NCBI GenBank assembly: GCA_016872875.1
Contig: VGYW01000135.1
Coordinates: forward strand, 1-18,661
DNA: 18,661 nt
DNA from: Planctomycetota bacterium
Lineage (GTDB): Bacteria; Planctomycetota; PUPC01; DSUN01
Direction: 5' to 3'
The notes under the pieces are model-generated. The model saw nothing but the letters and a program-made list of their open reading frames with translations. It searched no databases and had not been told where the DNA came from. The translations under genes and the position numbers were made by a program. This document shows positions 1 to 7,183 of the stretch, in pieces; the first letter of the stretch is position 1; every line of letters starts with the position of its first letter.

Positions 1-13
1 TGCGACGGCCTAA

Positions 14-50
14 CCCGCATTTCTCACCAGCGGCTGGTGAGAAATGCGGG
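14..50. repeat. Perfect 17-bp inverted repeat
   Basis: Arms at 14-30 and 34-50 are exact reverse complements (CCCGCATTTCTCACCAG / CTGGTGAGAAATGCGGG) separated by CGG. The right arm is also the outer end of the much larger palindrome that follows, and its CCCGCATTTC core recurs at 219-228. No T-run follows, so a simple intrinsic terminator is not supported. A TAA at 11-13 directly before it could end an upstream gene, but too little sequence is available to say. Confidence 0.9.
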
Positions 51-228
51 AACCACCAAACCACAAGCACCAAGCGCCAAACAAGCCCCAAACTCCAATC
101 CTCAATGGTCCAAGCGGAGACTACGTGGTGTTGCCCGCGACCCTGGGGGCTTGCTTTGGTCATTGAGCATTCCGGGCTTGGAGATTGTTTGGTGCTTGGC
201 GTTTGGCTCTTGGGATTTCCCGCATTTC
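41..228. repeat. Giant imperfect palindrome P1
   Basis: The left arm (41-107) and right arm (161-228) are imperfect reverse complements over about 67 nt. Both are made of CCAAGCGCCAAAC-like units and close with CTCAATG / CATTGAG around a loop of about 50 nt. The right arm runs straight into a second small hairpin, CCCGCATTTC-GTGA-GAAATGCGGG (219-242). The loop-proximal part (CTCAATGGTCCAAG ... GCTTGCTTTGGTCATTGAG) resembles the palindrome at 12764-12876, so the two are probably one family. No gene is visible in this stretch. Confidence 0.85.
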
Positions 229-316
229 GTGAGAAATGCGGGCTAAAGGCCGCACTACGAACGAAGAAGCCCTCCCGCCGCCACCCGTAACTGAGGCATC
301 ACCGCGCCGGTGCCAT

Positions 317-346
317 TTGACTTGGCTCCCTGTCGCGGCCTATACT
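317..346 (+). promoter_or_regulatory. Probable sigma70 promoter for the HzsA-related gene
   Basis: TTGACT (317-322) and TATACT (341-346) are separated by 18 nt, each one mismatch from the vegetative consensus. Transcription would begin near 353 and give a leader of about 285 nt that contains the whole palindrome at 420-617. No other good -35/-10 pair was seen between here and the start codon. Confidence 0.55.
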
Positions 347-419
347 TGCTATCCTGATGGACATGCAAACGCGGTGTGTCTAAGTGCACCGCCCCGCAGA
401 TAGAGGCCCAGAACCGCGG

Positions 420-617
420 TCCCGAAGGGACAGCAGTGGGTTGCCGGCGGCTTCAGCCGCCGGATCGGGGCGCACCAAGGGCCAAGTCCCGAAGGCACGG
501 CAGCGCCCCGCGACAAGGCGGTCCGCCCCCTTCTGCCGTCTCTTCGGGACTTCTCTAGTTCCAGCGCCCCAGTCCGGCGGCTGAAGCCGCCGGCAACCTA
601 CTGTGCTCCCTTTGGGA
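420..617. repeat. Giant imperfect palindrome P2 in the 5' leader
   Basis: The outer arms 420-463 and 574-617 match as reverse complements at 39 of 44 positions. Each contains the self-complementary block CCGGCGGCTTCAGCCGCCGG or its equivalent. Inner arms 484-503 and 533-552 match at 18 of 20. The whole stretch could fold as one hairpin of about 198 nt. It ends 10 nt before the Shine-Dalgarno of the next gene and lies downstream of the promoter at 317-346, so it should be transcribed as leader RNA. Confidence 0.88.
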
Positions 618-639
618 GCAAGAGACTGAGGAGCCAACG

Positions 640-3600
640 ATGGTGACCGTCATGCGCGCCGTGGCGCTATCATTTCTCCTTGCGTCGGCCGCTCTCGCCG
701 ACAGCTTCACGATCCGCTGCGACTGGTTCGACCGCGGGAACGTGGATACGGAGCGGGTGGCGAGGCCGTATTCCGACAAGTACCCCTGCATCGTCAACGG
801 CGGCGTGGTGCCGAACCAGGCGGAATACGACATCGAGTTCCCCGCCGCGGGCGACTACACGATCTCCGGGCTATACGCCGCGGCCTCCTCGCGGCCCGTG
901 GACATCTTGCTCGACGGCAAGGTGCTGGCACGCGGCTTCAGGAGCGTCACAGGCGGCTGGATGACCAGCGGCGCGAGATGGGAGAAGCAGTGCTCCGCCA
1001 CCATCTCCCAGGGCAAGCACACGCTCAAGCTCCTCTGCGCCGTCGAGTGCATGCCCCACATCTGCGCCCTGCGCTTCGAGACCGACGCCGCGTTCCCGAA
1101 GGACTGGCGCCTCGCCCGCCGCGTGCCCAAGTCCCCCGCCGCGCGGCCCCAGCCGCAGAAGGGCACGCTGGCCGACCGCGAGGGCTTCCTGGGCTTCTAC
1201 CCCTACAACCCGCCCGACGCCTACGACTACCTCCAGCCCTACGACCCCATCCCGCTGCCCAACCCCCGCGCACATCGCGTCCTCGAATACGTGCTCCTCG
1301 GCAAAGAGGTCAAGGCGGAGATCATCGGGAAGGACGCCCCGCCGAGCGCCGGTCCCGCCAGGCCCGGCGCCGAAGACCCCGCCCGCAACGAACTCCTCCA
1401 GGCCAGCCCGCTCCCGTCCGACGTGGCGACCGACTGGGTGGCCAACCTCACGGTGGCGGTGGACGCCAAGCGTGAGGAGCGTGACACACTCCCCCTCTCG
1501 CCCCCGTACCTCCGCAAGATGCTGGAGCACACGGCGAGGCTGATTGGCGACTTCCGCGCGATGCCGGCCAAGCCCGGCGACTTCCTCGCCTCCGAGCGCG
1601 ACGAGGCCGCAAAGCTCCTCGCCGCGCTTGACAAACTGGTGCCCGCGCCGGAAGCGGCACCCTCACCCCAGCCCTCTCCCCAAGGGAGAGGGAGCGAGGC
1701 AGCACCCTCACCCCAGCCCTCTCCCCAAGGGAGAGGGAGCGGAGCAGCACCCTCACCCCGCCCTCTCCCAGAGGGAGAGGGAGAGAAGGCGAAGTGGGAG
1801 CGCTTCTACGCTCTCTACCTCCAGGCGTTCAGGCTCAAGCATCGCGTGGCGCTCTCCAACCCGCTGATTGACTTCGACAAGCTCGTCGTGGCCAAGCGCC
1901 TCACGACCAACACCTCGCACATCTACACCATCTACTACGACGGAAGCGACCGCTACAAGGCGGGGAGCGGCATCTTCGTCCTCAGCCCCGTCAGGCCCGA
2001 CGGCAGGCTCACCTGCCTGACGGGCGAGCTGAAGCCCGACGGCATCTACCGCGACCCCGACGTTTCGTGGGACGGCTCGCGTGTGCTCTTCTCCTACAAG
2101 GCCGACCGGCCGACCGCCACGCTCATCTACGAGGTCGGCACCGACGGCACGGGCCTCCGACAGCTCACCAAGGGCCTCTACGACGACGTTGACCCCTGCT
2201 ACCTGCCCGACGGCCGCATCGCCTTCATCTCCACACGCACCGAGCGCGTGACCCTCTGCCACAACGCCTTCACCGTCTCAAACCTCCACACGATGAACGC
2301 CGACGGGAGCGACATCCGCTGCATCTCGACCAACACCATCCACGACTTCACGCCGAGCGTGCTCCACGACGGCCAGCTCGCCGTGAGCCAGTGGCGCTAC
2401 GTGGACCGCCACGTGGGCAACAACCAGAGCCTCTGGCGCTGCAACCCCGACGGCACGCGGACGGTGCACGTGTCGGGCGAGCATTTCGGCCCTGTGACGT
2501 TCTGGGGCGCGCGAGCGGTGCCGGGCTCGCAGCTCATCGCCTGCATCCTCGGGCCGCACATGCCCTACGCCGTCGGCCCGGTCGCCATCGTTGACCCCGC
2601 CTACACCCACTCCAGCCCCGCCGTCTTCACCAACCTCACGCCCGAAGTCCCGCCCCCCAGCCACGCGACCTACCAGCGGAAGGAAGCGGGCTTCTACGCC
2701 GATGTCTTCCCACTCTCCGAGAGCTACTTCCTCGTCTCCTACTGCTACGGCCCCGACCAGCAACACCCGACCGGCTATGGCATCTACCTGCTGGACAAGT
2801 GGAACAACCGCGATCTCATCTACCGCGACCCCGAGCTTTCGACGTTCGAGGCTTTCCCGCTCAAGCCGCGGCCGCGGCCCGGCCTCGTCGCGCCCCGCGA
2901 GCAGGGCGTCGCAGCCGTCCCTAGCCACAACGACCCCGCCAAGAGCGAATGGGGCACCTTCTTCTGCCTCAACGTCTACGAGGGCCTCACGGGCGTCCAG
3001 CCAGGCGAGGTCAAGTGGCTCCGCGTCCTCGAAGAGGTGCCCAAGCCTGTCTCCTCGCACACGCAGGGCTACGGCCTCCAGAACCCGGCCATCAGTTTCA
3101 GCGGCCAGTTCGCCCTCAAGCGGCTCTGGGGCGTCGTGCCCGTCGAGGCCGATGGCTCGATCCACTTCAAGGCCCCCGCCAACCGCATGCTCTACTTCTC
3201 CGCCCTCGACGCGAACATGATGGAGGTCCAGCGAATGAGGACCTTCACCACCGTGGCCCCAGGCGAGACCTATGGCTGCATCGGCTGCCACGAGCGCAAG
3301 ACCAATTCCCCGCCCACCGCCTTCCCGACCGCCCTTCATCGCCCGCCCTCCGAAATCGCCCCCCCAAAGTGGGCAGGCATCCACGGGCCAGACTTCTACA
3401 AGACCGCCCAGCCCGTACTCGACAAGCATTGCGTCAAGTGCCACAGCGGCCCGCAGCCAAAGGGCGGAGTTGACCTCTCGCCCGACTTCACCCCCATCTT
3501 CAACGTCGCCTACGAAACCCTCTGCTCCAAGCGCCTCGTCAGCTACGTTGACCTCCACCACGTCTCCACCCTCATCACCCGCCCGCCGAAGTACTACGGC

Positions 3601-4194
3601 TCGCACGCCAGCAAGATGATGAAAGCCGTCCTCACCACCCACAAGGACCGCGTGAGCCTTTCGCAGGAGGACCTCGAGCGCCTTGCCACGTGGATAGACA
3701 GCAACGCCCCCTACTACGGCACCTACGTGTATGACCGGCCTGGCACCACGGGCGGTCGCGACATCTTCGCCAAGGGCAAAGGCGTCCTCGACGACGTCCA
3801 CAAGCGCCGCTGCGCCTCCTGCCACGGCACCGCCGCGACTGCGACCGTCCTCCGCATGCGCCTGCCCGCCGAGTCCACCCGCGCCCTCCTCGCCCCCCTG
3901 GCCAAGGCCGCCGGCGGCGACGACACCTGTAGGGCGGGCACAGCCCTCGGGGGCCTCGGGCCAGGCTCTGCACGCGGAGCCGCGAAGGGGGCCGCCAAGG
4001 CCGACGAACTCACCGGCCAGCCCCTCCCCGTCTTCGCCTCCAAGGCCGACCCCGACTACCAGAAGCTCCTGGCCGTCTACGCCGACATTGCGGCCAACCC
4101 CCGCGTCGACATGCTCCCCGAGCGTCCGCCCCTCAGCGACCCCGCCTGCCGCTACGTCTATCGCCCCGGCGTCGTCCGCGATGCGCCCAGATGA
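640..4194 (+). CDS. HzsA-related exported protein with beta-propeller and three c-type haem motifs
   Basis: 1184 aa. GAGGAG at 628-633 supports the ATG at 640; a second ATG at 652 is possible. The N-terminus is a signal peptide (MRAVALSFLLASAALA|DS), so the protein is exported. Residues about 22-150 look like a small beta-sandwich. Residues about 410-640 carry TolB/PD40-like propeller repeats (DPDVSWDGSRVLFSY, DPCYLPDGRIAFIST). The region after that resembles the hydrazine synthase alpha-subunit domain family. Haem c motifs are CIGCH (880-884), CVKCH (931-935) and CASCH (1058-1062); the second sits in a PSCyt1-like context (QPVLDKHCVKCHSG). Residues 340-384 are a repeat-derived insertion. Such HzsA-related proteins occur in planctomycetes that do not perform anammox, so hydrazine synthesis is not implied; a periplasmic redox role is inference. 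The family assignment is fairly secure, the substrate unknown. Confidence 0.85.
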   Translation: MVTVMRAVALSFLLASAALADSFTIRCDWFDRGNVDTERVARPYSDKYPCIVNGGVVPNQAEYDIEFPAAGDYTISGLYAAASSRPVDILLDGKVLARGFRSVTGGWMTSGARWEKQCSATISQGKHTLKLLCAVECMPHICALRFETDAAFPKDWRLARRVPKSPAARPQPQKGTLADREGFLGFYPYNPPDAYDYLQPYDPIPLPNPRAHRVLEYVLLGKEVKAEIIGKDAPPSAGPARPGAEDPARNELLQASPLPSDVATDWVANLTVAVDAKREERDTLPLSPPYLRKMLEHTARLIGDFRAMPAKPGDFLASERDEAAKLLAALDKLVPAPEAAPSPQPSPQGRGSEAAPSPQPSPQGRGSGAAPSPRPLPEGEGEKAKWERFYALYLQAFRLKHRVALSNPLIDFDKLVVAKRLTTNTSHIYTIYYDGSDRYKAGSGIFVLSPVRPDGRLTCLTGELKPDGIYRDPDVSWDGSRVLFSYKADRPTATLIYEVGTDGTGLRQLTKGLYDDVDPCYLPDGRIAFISTRTERVTLCHNAFTVSNLHTMNADGSDIRCISTNTIHDFTPSVLHDGQLAVSQWRYVDRHVGNNQSLWRCNPDGTRTVHVSGEHFGPVTFWGARAVPGSQLIACILGPHMPYAVGPVAIVDPAYTHSSPAVFTNLTPEVPPPSHATYQRKEAGFYADVFPLSESYFLVSYCYGPDQQHPTGYGIYLLDKWNNRDLIYRDPELSTFEAFPLKPRPRPGLVAPREQGVAAVPSHNDPAKSEWGTFFCLNVYEGLTGVQPGEVKWLRVLEEVPKPVSSHTQGYGLQNPAISFSGQFALKRLWGVVPVEADGSIHFKAPANRMLYFSALDANMMEVQRMRTFTTVAPGETYGCIGCHERKTNSPPTAFPTALHRPPSEIAPPKWAGIHGPDFYKTAQPVLDKHCVKCHSGPQPKGGVDLSPDFTPIFNVAYETLCSKRLVSYVDLHHVSTLITRPPKYYGSHASKMMKAVLTTHKDRVSLSQEDLERLATWIDSNAPYYGTYVYDRPGTTGGRDIFAKGKGVLDDVHKRRCASCHGTAATATVLRMRLPAESTRALLAPLAKAAGGDDTCRAGTALGGLGPGSARGAAKGAAKADELTGQPLPVFASKADPDYQKLLAVYADIAANPRVDMLPERPPLSDPACRYVYRPGVVRDAPR
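1657..1785 (+). repeat. Three tandem 45-bp palindromic repeats inside a coding region
   Basis: Units start at 1657, 1702 and 1747, exactly 45 bp apart, so each adds 15 residues in frame (APSPQPSPQGRGSEA, APSPQPSPQGRGSGA, APSPRPLPEGEGEKA). Each unit contains a hairpin of the form CCCTCTCCC-CAA-GGGAGAGGG. This matches a widespread interspersed repeat whose translations of the SPQPSPQGRG / LTPTLSQGERE type appear in many bacterial proteins. The copies lie between two folded regions of the HzsA-related protein, as a tolerated linker. Confidence 0.9.
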
Positions 4195-4230
4195 TGCGTG
4201 ATACGTGACGCCTGAGAAGAGAGGAAGCGG
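4192..4230. repeat. Lone repeat arm P3 after the HzsA-related stop codon
   Basis: The TGATGCGTGATACGTGACG-type arm begins in the TGA stop codon of the preceding gene. It is similar in direct orientation to 5491-5522 (about 24 of 32 positions) and in inverted orientation to 5540-5577 (about 29 of 38), including the GAAGAGAGGAA tail. No matching right arm lies nearby, so it looks like half of a palindrome split from its partner by the DUF1016 gene. Confidence 0.7.
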
Positions 4231-4263
4231 TTTGTCTCGCTCCCGGGCAGTGCGTGTGAGCGA

Positions 4264-4293
4264 TGGCAATTCTGTTACAGCTTGTAACATAAT
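4264..4293 (+). promoter_or_regulatory. Candidate promoter with overlapping operator-like dyad
   Basis: TGTTAC (4273-4278) and GTAACA (4284-4289) form a perfect 6-bp dyad with a 5-nt spacer. It overlaps a possible -10 element CATAAT (4288-4293). The best -35 is only a weak TGGCAA (4264-4269) at 18 nt. It lies about 80 nt before the DUF1016 start, a position where a repressor could act. The dyad is seen directly; its use as an operator is inference. Confidence 0.35.
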
Positions 4294-4370
4294 TCGTGAG
4301 GCCGCTCGCAGGGCAATTTCCGCGCGGGCTGCGCGGAGATTGGGGCGAGTGTGGAGAGGAGGCTGAAGGC

Positions 4371-5492
4371 ATGCCAGACCGGAGGCGGAGAGCACTCCTA
4401 CCAGCCAAGCGCCGGGGCGCTCTGGCAACTGTCCAACAGGCTGTTGGACAATTGCCCCCCGGCTACCGTCAGTTCGTCGAGAGTCTGAAGGCGCGGATTC
4501 GCTCCGCTCAGGTCAAGGCCGCGCTCGCCGCGAACGAGGAGTTGATCCGTCTCTACTGGGACGTGGGCAAAGCCATCGTCGAGCGCCAGCGAACCGCGGG
4601 TTGGGGCAAGGCAGTGGTCGAGCGGCTGGCGGCAGACATCCAGGCCGCCTTCCCCGGCATCGCCGGGTTCTCGCCGCGGAACATCTGGCGGATGCGCTCC
4701 TTCTATCTTGCATGGACCGAGGGGGTCCGAATTCTGCCACAACCTGTGGCAGAATTGGACGGTGAGAGCCTGCCCGATGCGGTGGCGGGCCTTCCCTGGG
4801 GGCACAGTGTCCAACTGCTGGACAAGCTCAATGATCCAGGGCTCCGCTTGTGGTACGCCCAGAAGGCCCGGGAGCACGGCTGGAGCCGCGCGGTGCTCGT
4901 GCACCAGATCGAGACAGGGCTCCACGAGCGGCAGGGAAAAGCGGTCACCAACTTCCGCCGGACACTGCCCCCGCCGCAGTCGGACCTGGCGCAGCAGGCG
5001 CTCAAGGACCCCTACGTTTTCGACTTCCTGGCGCTCTCGGAGGACGCCGCCGAACGCGACCTGCACCGTTCGCTAGTTGAGGATCTTCGCAAGTTCCTTC
5101 TGGAGCTCGGGGTCGGCTTCGCCTTCGTCGGCAGCCAGCACCACCTCGAAGTCGAGGGCGACGACTTCTACCTCGACCTCCTCTTCTACCATCTCGGGCT
5201 GCGCTGCTTCGTCGTCGTTGACCTCAAGACCGAGGCATTCAAGCCCGAGTTCGCCGGCAAGATGAACTTCTATCTCTCCGCGGTTGACGCTCAACTCAGG
5301 CACGAGGATGACAACCCGAGCATCGGGTTGATCCTGTGCAAGACCCGCAAGAAGCTCATCGCGGAATACGCGCTCCGCAACACCGTCACACCCATCGGCG
5401 TCAGCCAATACAAGCTCACCCGCTCCATCCCCGCCGAGCTGCGGTCAAGCCTCCCAAGCATCGCGCAGCTCGAGAAGGAGCTAAGCCGGTGA
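4371..5492 (+). CDS. DUF1016/YhcG-family PD-(D/E)XK nuclease
   Basis: 373 aa from the ATG at 4371, chosen because a perfect AGGAGG (4357-4362) lies 8 nt upstream; an earlier in-frame ATG at 4296 lacks such support. The N-terminal DUF1016_N helical domain spans about 30-180 (NEELIRLYWDVGKAI, FSPRNIWRMRSFY, LPWGHSVQLLDKL). The C-terminal nuclease domain spans about 215-350. It contains FVGSQHHLEVEGDDFYLDLLFY and VVVDLKTEAFKPEFAGKMNFYL (residue runs given in part); D269 and D284-x-K286 are the likely catalytic residues. Family members are stand-alone nucleases, often near restriction or other accessory genes; their biological role is not settled. Here the gene is bracketed by related repeat arms and contains strong internal hairpins, which suggests a mobile accessory module. 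Confidence 0.9.
   Translation: MPDRRRRALLPAKRRGALATVQQAVGQLPPGYRQFVESLKARIRSAQVKAALAANEELIRLYWDVGKAIVERQRTAGWGKAVVERLAADIQAAFPGIAGFSPRNIWRMRSFYLAWTEGVRILPQPVAELDGESLPDAVAGLPWGHSVQLLDKLNDPGLRLWYAQKAREHGWSRAVLVHQIETGLHERQGKAVTNFRRTLPPPQSDLAQQALKDPYVFDFLALSEDAAERDLHRSLVEDLRKFLLELGVGFAFVGSQHHLEVEGDDFYLDLLFYHLGLRCFVVVDLKTEAFKPEFAGKMNFYLSAVDAQLRHEDDNPSIGLILCKTRKKLIAEYALRNTVTPIGVSQYKLTRSIPAELRSSLPSIAQLEKELSR
4425..4455. repeat. 15-bp inverted repeat within the DUF1016 gene
   Basis: GCAACTGTCCAACAG and CTGTTGGACAATTGC flank a single G and match at 14 of 15 positions. It lies near the 5' end of the reading frame, encoding part of ATVQQAVGQLPPGY. The TGTCCAAC core recurs at 4808-4815 in the same gene, followed by its partial complement TGGACA. 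Confidence 0.8.
4725..4760. repeat. Perfect 12-bp (16-bp with bulge) hairpin within the DUF1016 gene
   Basis: AATTCTGCCACA (4730-4741) and TGTGGCAGAATT (4745-4756) are exact reverse complements around ACC. GTCC (4725-4728) and GGAC (4757-4760) extend the stem past a one-base bulge. The segment encodes RILPQPVAELDG in the linker between helices of DUF1016_N. Confidence 0.88.
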
Positions 5493-5577
5493 CCCGTGAT
5501 GCGTGACGCGTGAAAAGCGAAAACTACGCTGGCGGCCCGCCCTTTCTTCTCTTGTCACGCGTTACGCGTCACGCGTC
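5491..5577. repeat. Imperfect palindrome P4
   Basis: The arms 5491-5515 and 5553-5577 are built of GTGATGCGTGACGCGTGA units and match at 21 of 25 positions. Weaker pairing continues inward to about 5523/5545. The left arm starts inside the TGA stop codon of the DUF1016 gene. The right arm also pairs with the lone arm at 4193-4230. The loop (about 5524-5544) is CG-rich with no further structure that I can identify. Confidence 0.85.
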
Positions 5578-5621
5578 GCGAGGCCGCTGTCTGACCCCCA
5601 ACACCGCTTGAGGACCACCCC

Positions 5622-6191
5622 TTGCCCCGCGAAGAACTGGTTGCCGAGATCAAGGCCCTCGCCACTCGCCACGACCAGGCGGCATGCACCTTGATCGCGG
5701 TGCACTCCTTCGCGTCCGCCGCCGAGGCGATCTGCCTGGCCATCGAGACGCTTGCCGGCTACTACGCGGGGAGCGGCGGCCGCACGCCCCCGAAGGCCAG
5801 CTTCCTGGCCTTCTGCCGCCGATACCTGCCCGACCTCGGCCGCACCGATACCGGCGCCCTCACCCTCTCTGCCCCTCGCCCCTCGTCCCTCGCCCCTCGT
5901 CCCACCTCATGCGCCGAGGCCCTCTACGCCGCCTTTCGCGGCGGGCTGTTCCACGATGGCGAGCGGGCGAGCGGCATCCGCTGCGTGGACGACGAGGGGC
6001 GCTGGATGTTGAGCTTCGAGGCCGACGGCTCGGCCCGCCTCAACGTGATCCCTTTCCATGCCCAGTTCGAGCGGGGCCTGAACGCCTACGTCCGCGACCT
6101 GGCGCGCGACGCATCCCTGGCGGCCCGCGCCGCCCGCCGCTCCGCGCTCCTGGCAAAGCCCACCTTTGTCACGCCACGTAGTCTCGGATGA
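5622..6191 (+). CDS. Hypothetical protein with a HEPN-like R-x4-H motif
   Basis: 189 aa from a TTG at 5622, with GAGG at 5610-5613 eight nt upstream; no in-frame ATG fits better. It is mainly helical. I do not recognise a named family with certainty. The segment AEALYAAFRGGLFHDGERASG has R106-x4-H111, like the RNxxxH active-site pattern of HEPN RNases. The layout resembles uncharacterised HEPN-like proteins carrying a FRNGLVHE-type motif and an aromatic C-terminal helix (here IPFHAQFERGLNAYVRDL). Residues 83-96 are a low-complexity insert (APRPSSLAPRPTS) encoded by repeat-like DNA. The 3' end overlaps the convergent URO-D gene by 23 nt. It follows the nuclease gene by 129 nt in the same direction. 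The CDS is likely; the HEPN call is tentative. Confidence 0.65.
   Translation: MPREELVAEIKALATRHDQAACTLIAVHSFASAAEAICLAIETLAGYYAGSGGRTPPKASFLAFCRRYLPDLGRTDTGALTLSAPRPSSLAPRPTSCAEALYAAFRGGLFHDGERASGIRCVDDEGRWMLSFEADGSARLNVIPFHAQFERGLNAYVRDLARDASLAARAARRSALLAKPTFVTPRSLG
5870..5904. repeat. In-frame CCCTCG-type repeat insert
   Basis: Quasi-tandem CCCCTCGCCCCTCGTCCCTCG units lie within the reading frame at 5622-6191. They resemble the left arms of the palindromes at 7184 and 14514 but have no partner arm here. The encoded peptide is a Pro/Ser/Arg linker. Confidence 0.65.
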
Positions 6192-7143
6192 GCTTGACGT
6201 TTTCGGGGGGCGTCTCGTACGGCAGGGCGCCGGTGCCGAGGAGGCAGTTGGGGCGCGTGGCGGCCAGCGCGAGGATGCGGTCTACCTCGCGGAGGATCGT
6301 GGCGCGGGCGCCGTGGGCCACCGTGTGGGGGTCGAGGTTGATGCGGACCTTCACGTGCGGGTGGGCGGCCGAGCGGGCGACGAAGGCGGCCTGGTCGGTC
6401 TCGGCGGGGCAGATGACGTAGCCGGTGCCGGTGGCCAGGATGTCGCCCAGGATCGGCTCGGTGTCGCCGCCGATGACGCAGGGGACCGGGTGGCCGAGGA
6501 CGGACGCGGCGGCGGCCATCGCGCGCTTGAGGGCGGGAAGCTCGACCTCATGGAACTGCCTCGGGGAGAGGAGTGGGGGCGCGGCGGCGGATTCGAAGAA
6601 AGCGACATCGAGGCCCGCCGCGGCCACGGCCTGGCAGAAGGCGCTCTGGTTCTCGGCGAGCCAGAGGAGGAATGCGCGCGTGGCATCGGGGCGGAGCGCC
6701 ACGTCTTCGAGCAGCCCCGTGATCCCGCGCAGGCTGACGGCGATGGAGAAGGGGCCGCTGACCGGGATGCGCACGTCGGCCCCGGGCAGCTCGCCCTTGA
6801 GCCGCCGCCCGACCCCGATGACCATCGGGATGCGCCCATGGCGCCGCGGGTCGAAGGGCCTCAGGCGGCGGGCCTCGTCGAGCGACCCCACGAGCGGCTC
6901 GGGGATGGCGGGGATGCCATCGCCGCCCGGCGCCACGACGCGTCCGCCGTAAGACTCGGCTTCGAGGTTGTAGATGTCAATGCCCACGACGACGGGCGAG
7001 TGGCGGTATTCGCGCCAGGCGGCCCTGTGGGCGGCGAAGAGCAGCCCCGCGTCGCGCGAGACCTCCCACGGCGTGCGGCCAATCAGCCGCGCCGCGTGCT
7101 CGTAGACGGAAGGAGAGAAAGGAATCTTCACGCCATCATGCAT
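6169..7143 (-). CDS. URO-D-family protein (methyltransferase/decarboxylase-like, not HemE)
   Basis: 324 aa from the ATG at 7143 (MHDGVKIPF). An upstream in-frame TTG at 7167 is possible, but GGAGGG at 7161-7156 serves the ATG, with a 12-nt spacer. Family marks of PF01208 are visible: GIDIYNLEAESYGG (about 54-67), the substrate-barrel segments PVSGPFSIAVSLRG and GLDVAFFESAAAPP, CVIGGDTEPILGDILATGTG, and the typical C-terminus GTGALPYETPPENVKLI. The HemE N-terminal FRQAGRY motif is absent. This argues against haem synthesis and for the corrinoid-methyltransferase-like branch that is abundant in planctomycetes. Substrate unknown. It is transcribed away from the NfeD operon and converges on, and overlaps, the hypothetical gene at 5622. 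Confidence 0.85.
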   Translation of the reverse strand: MHDGVKIPFSPSVYEHAARLIGRTPWEVSRDAGLLFAAHRAAWREYRHSPVVVGIDIYNLEAESYGGRVVAPGGDGIPAIPEPLVGSLDEARRLRPFDPRRHGRIPMVIGVGRRLKGELPGADVRIPVSGPFSIAVSLRGITGLLEDVALRPDATRAFLLWLAENQSAFCQAVAAAGLDVAFFESAAAPPLLSPRQFHEVELPALKRAMAAAASVLGHPVPCVIGGDTEPILGDILATGTGYVICPAETDQAAFVARSAAHPHVKVRINLDPHTVAHGARATILREVDRILALAATRPNCLLGTGALPYETPPENVKLIRDYVA

Positions 7144-7183
7144 GCCCGGCGCAGGCCCTCCGCGCAAGTCTGCTCTTCTTCAA

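Noticed and set aside
1..13. 3' end of an upstream gene with TAA at 11-13
   Set aside because: Only four codons are in the window, too few to support a gene.
14..50. Intrinsic terminator of an upstream gene
   Set aside because: The stem is perfect but no U-tract follows it, and the upstream gene is not visible.
640..4194. Anammox metabolism from the HzsA similarity
   Set aside because: HzsA-related proteins are found in planctomycetes that do not perform anammox, and no partner subunit is encoded here.
2278..4428. 716-codon open frame on the minus strand
   Set aside because: Shadow of the HzsA-related gene; no signal peptide, domain or ribosome site supports it.
6169..7143. HemE uroporphyrinogen decarboxylase
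   Set aside because: The N-terminal FRQAGRY-type motif expected in HemE is absent and the N-terminus is unlike HemE.
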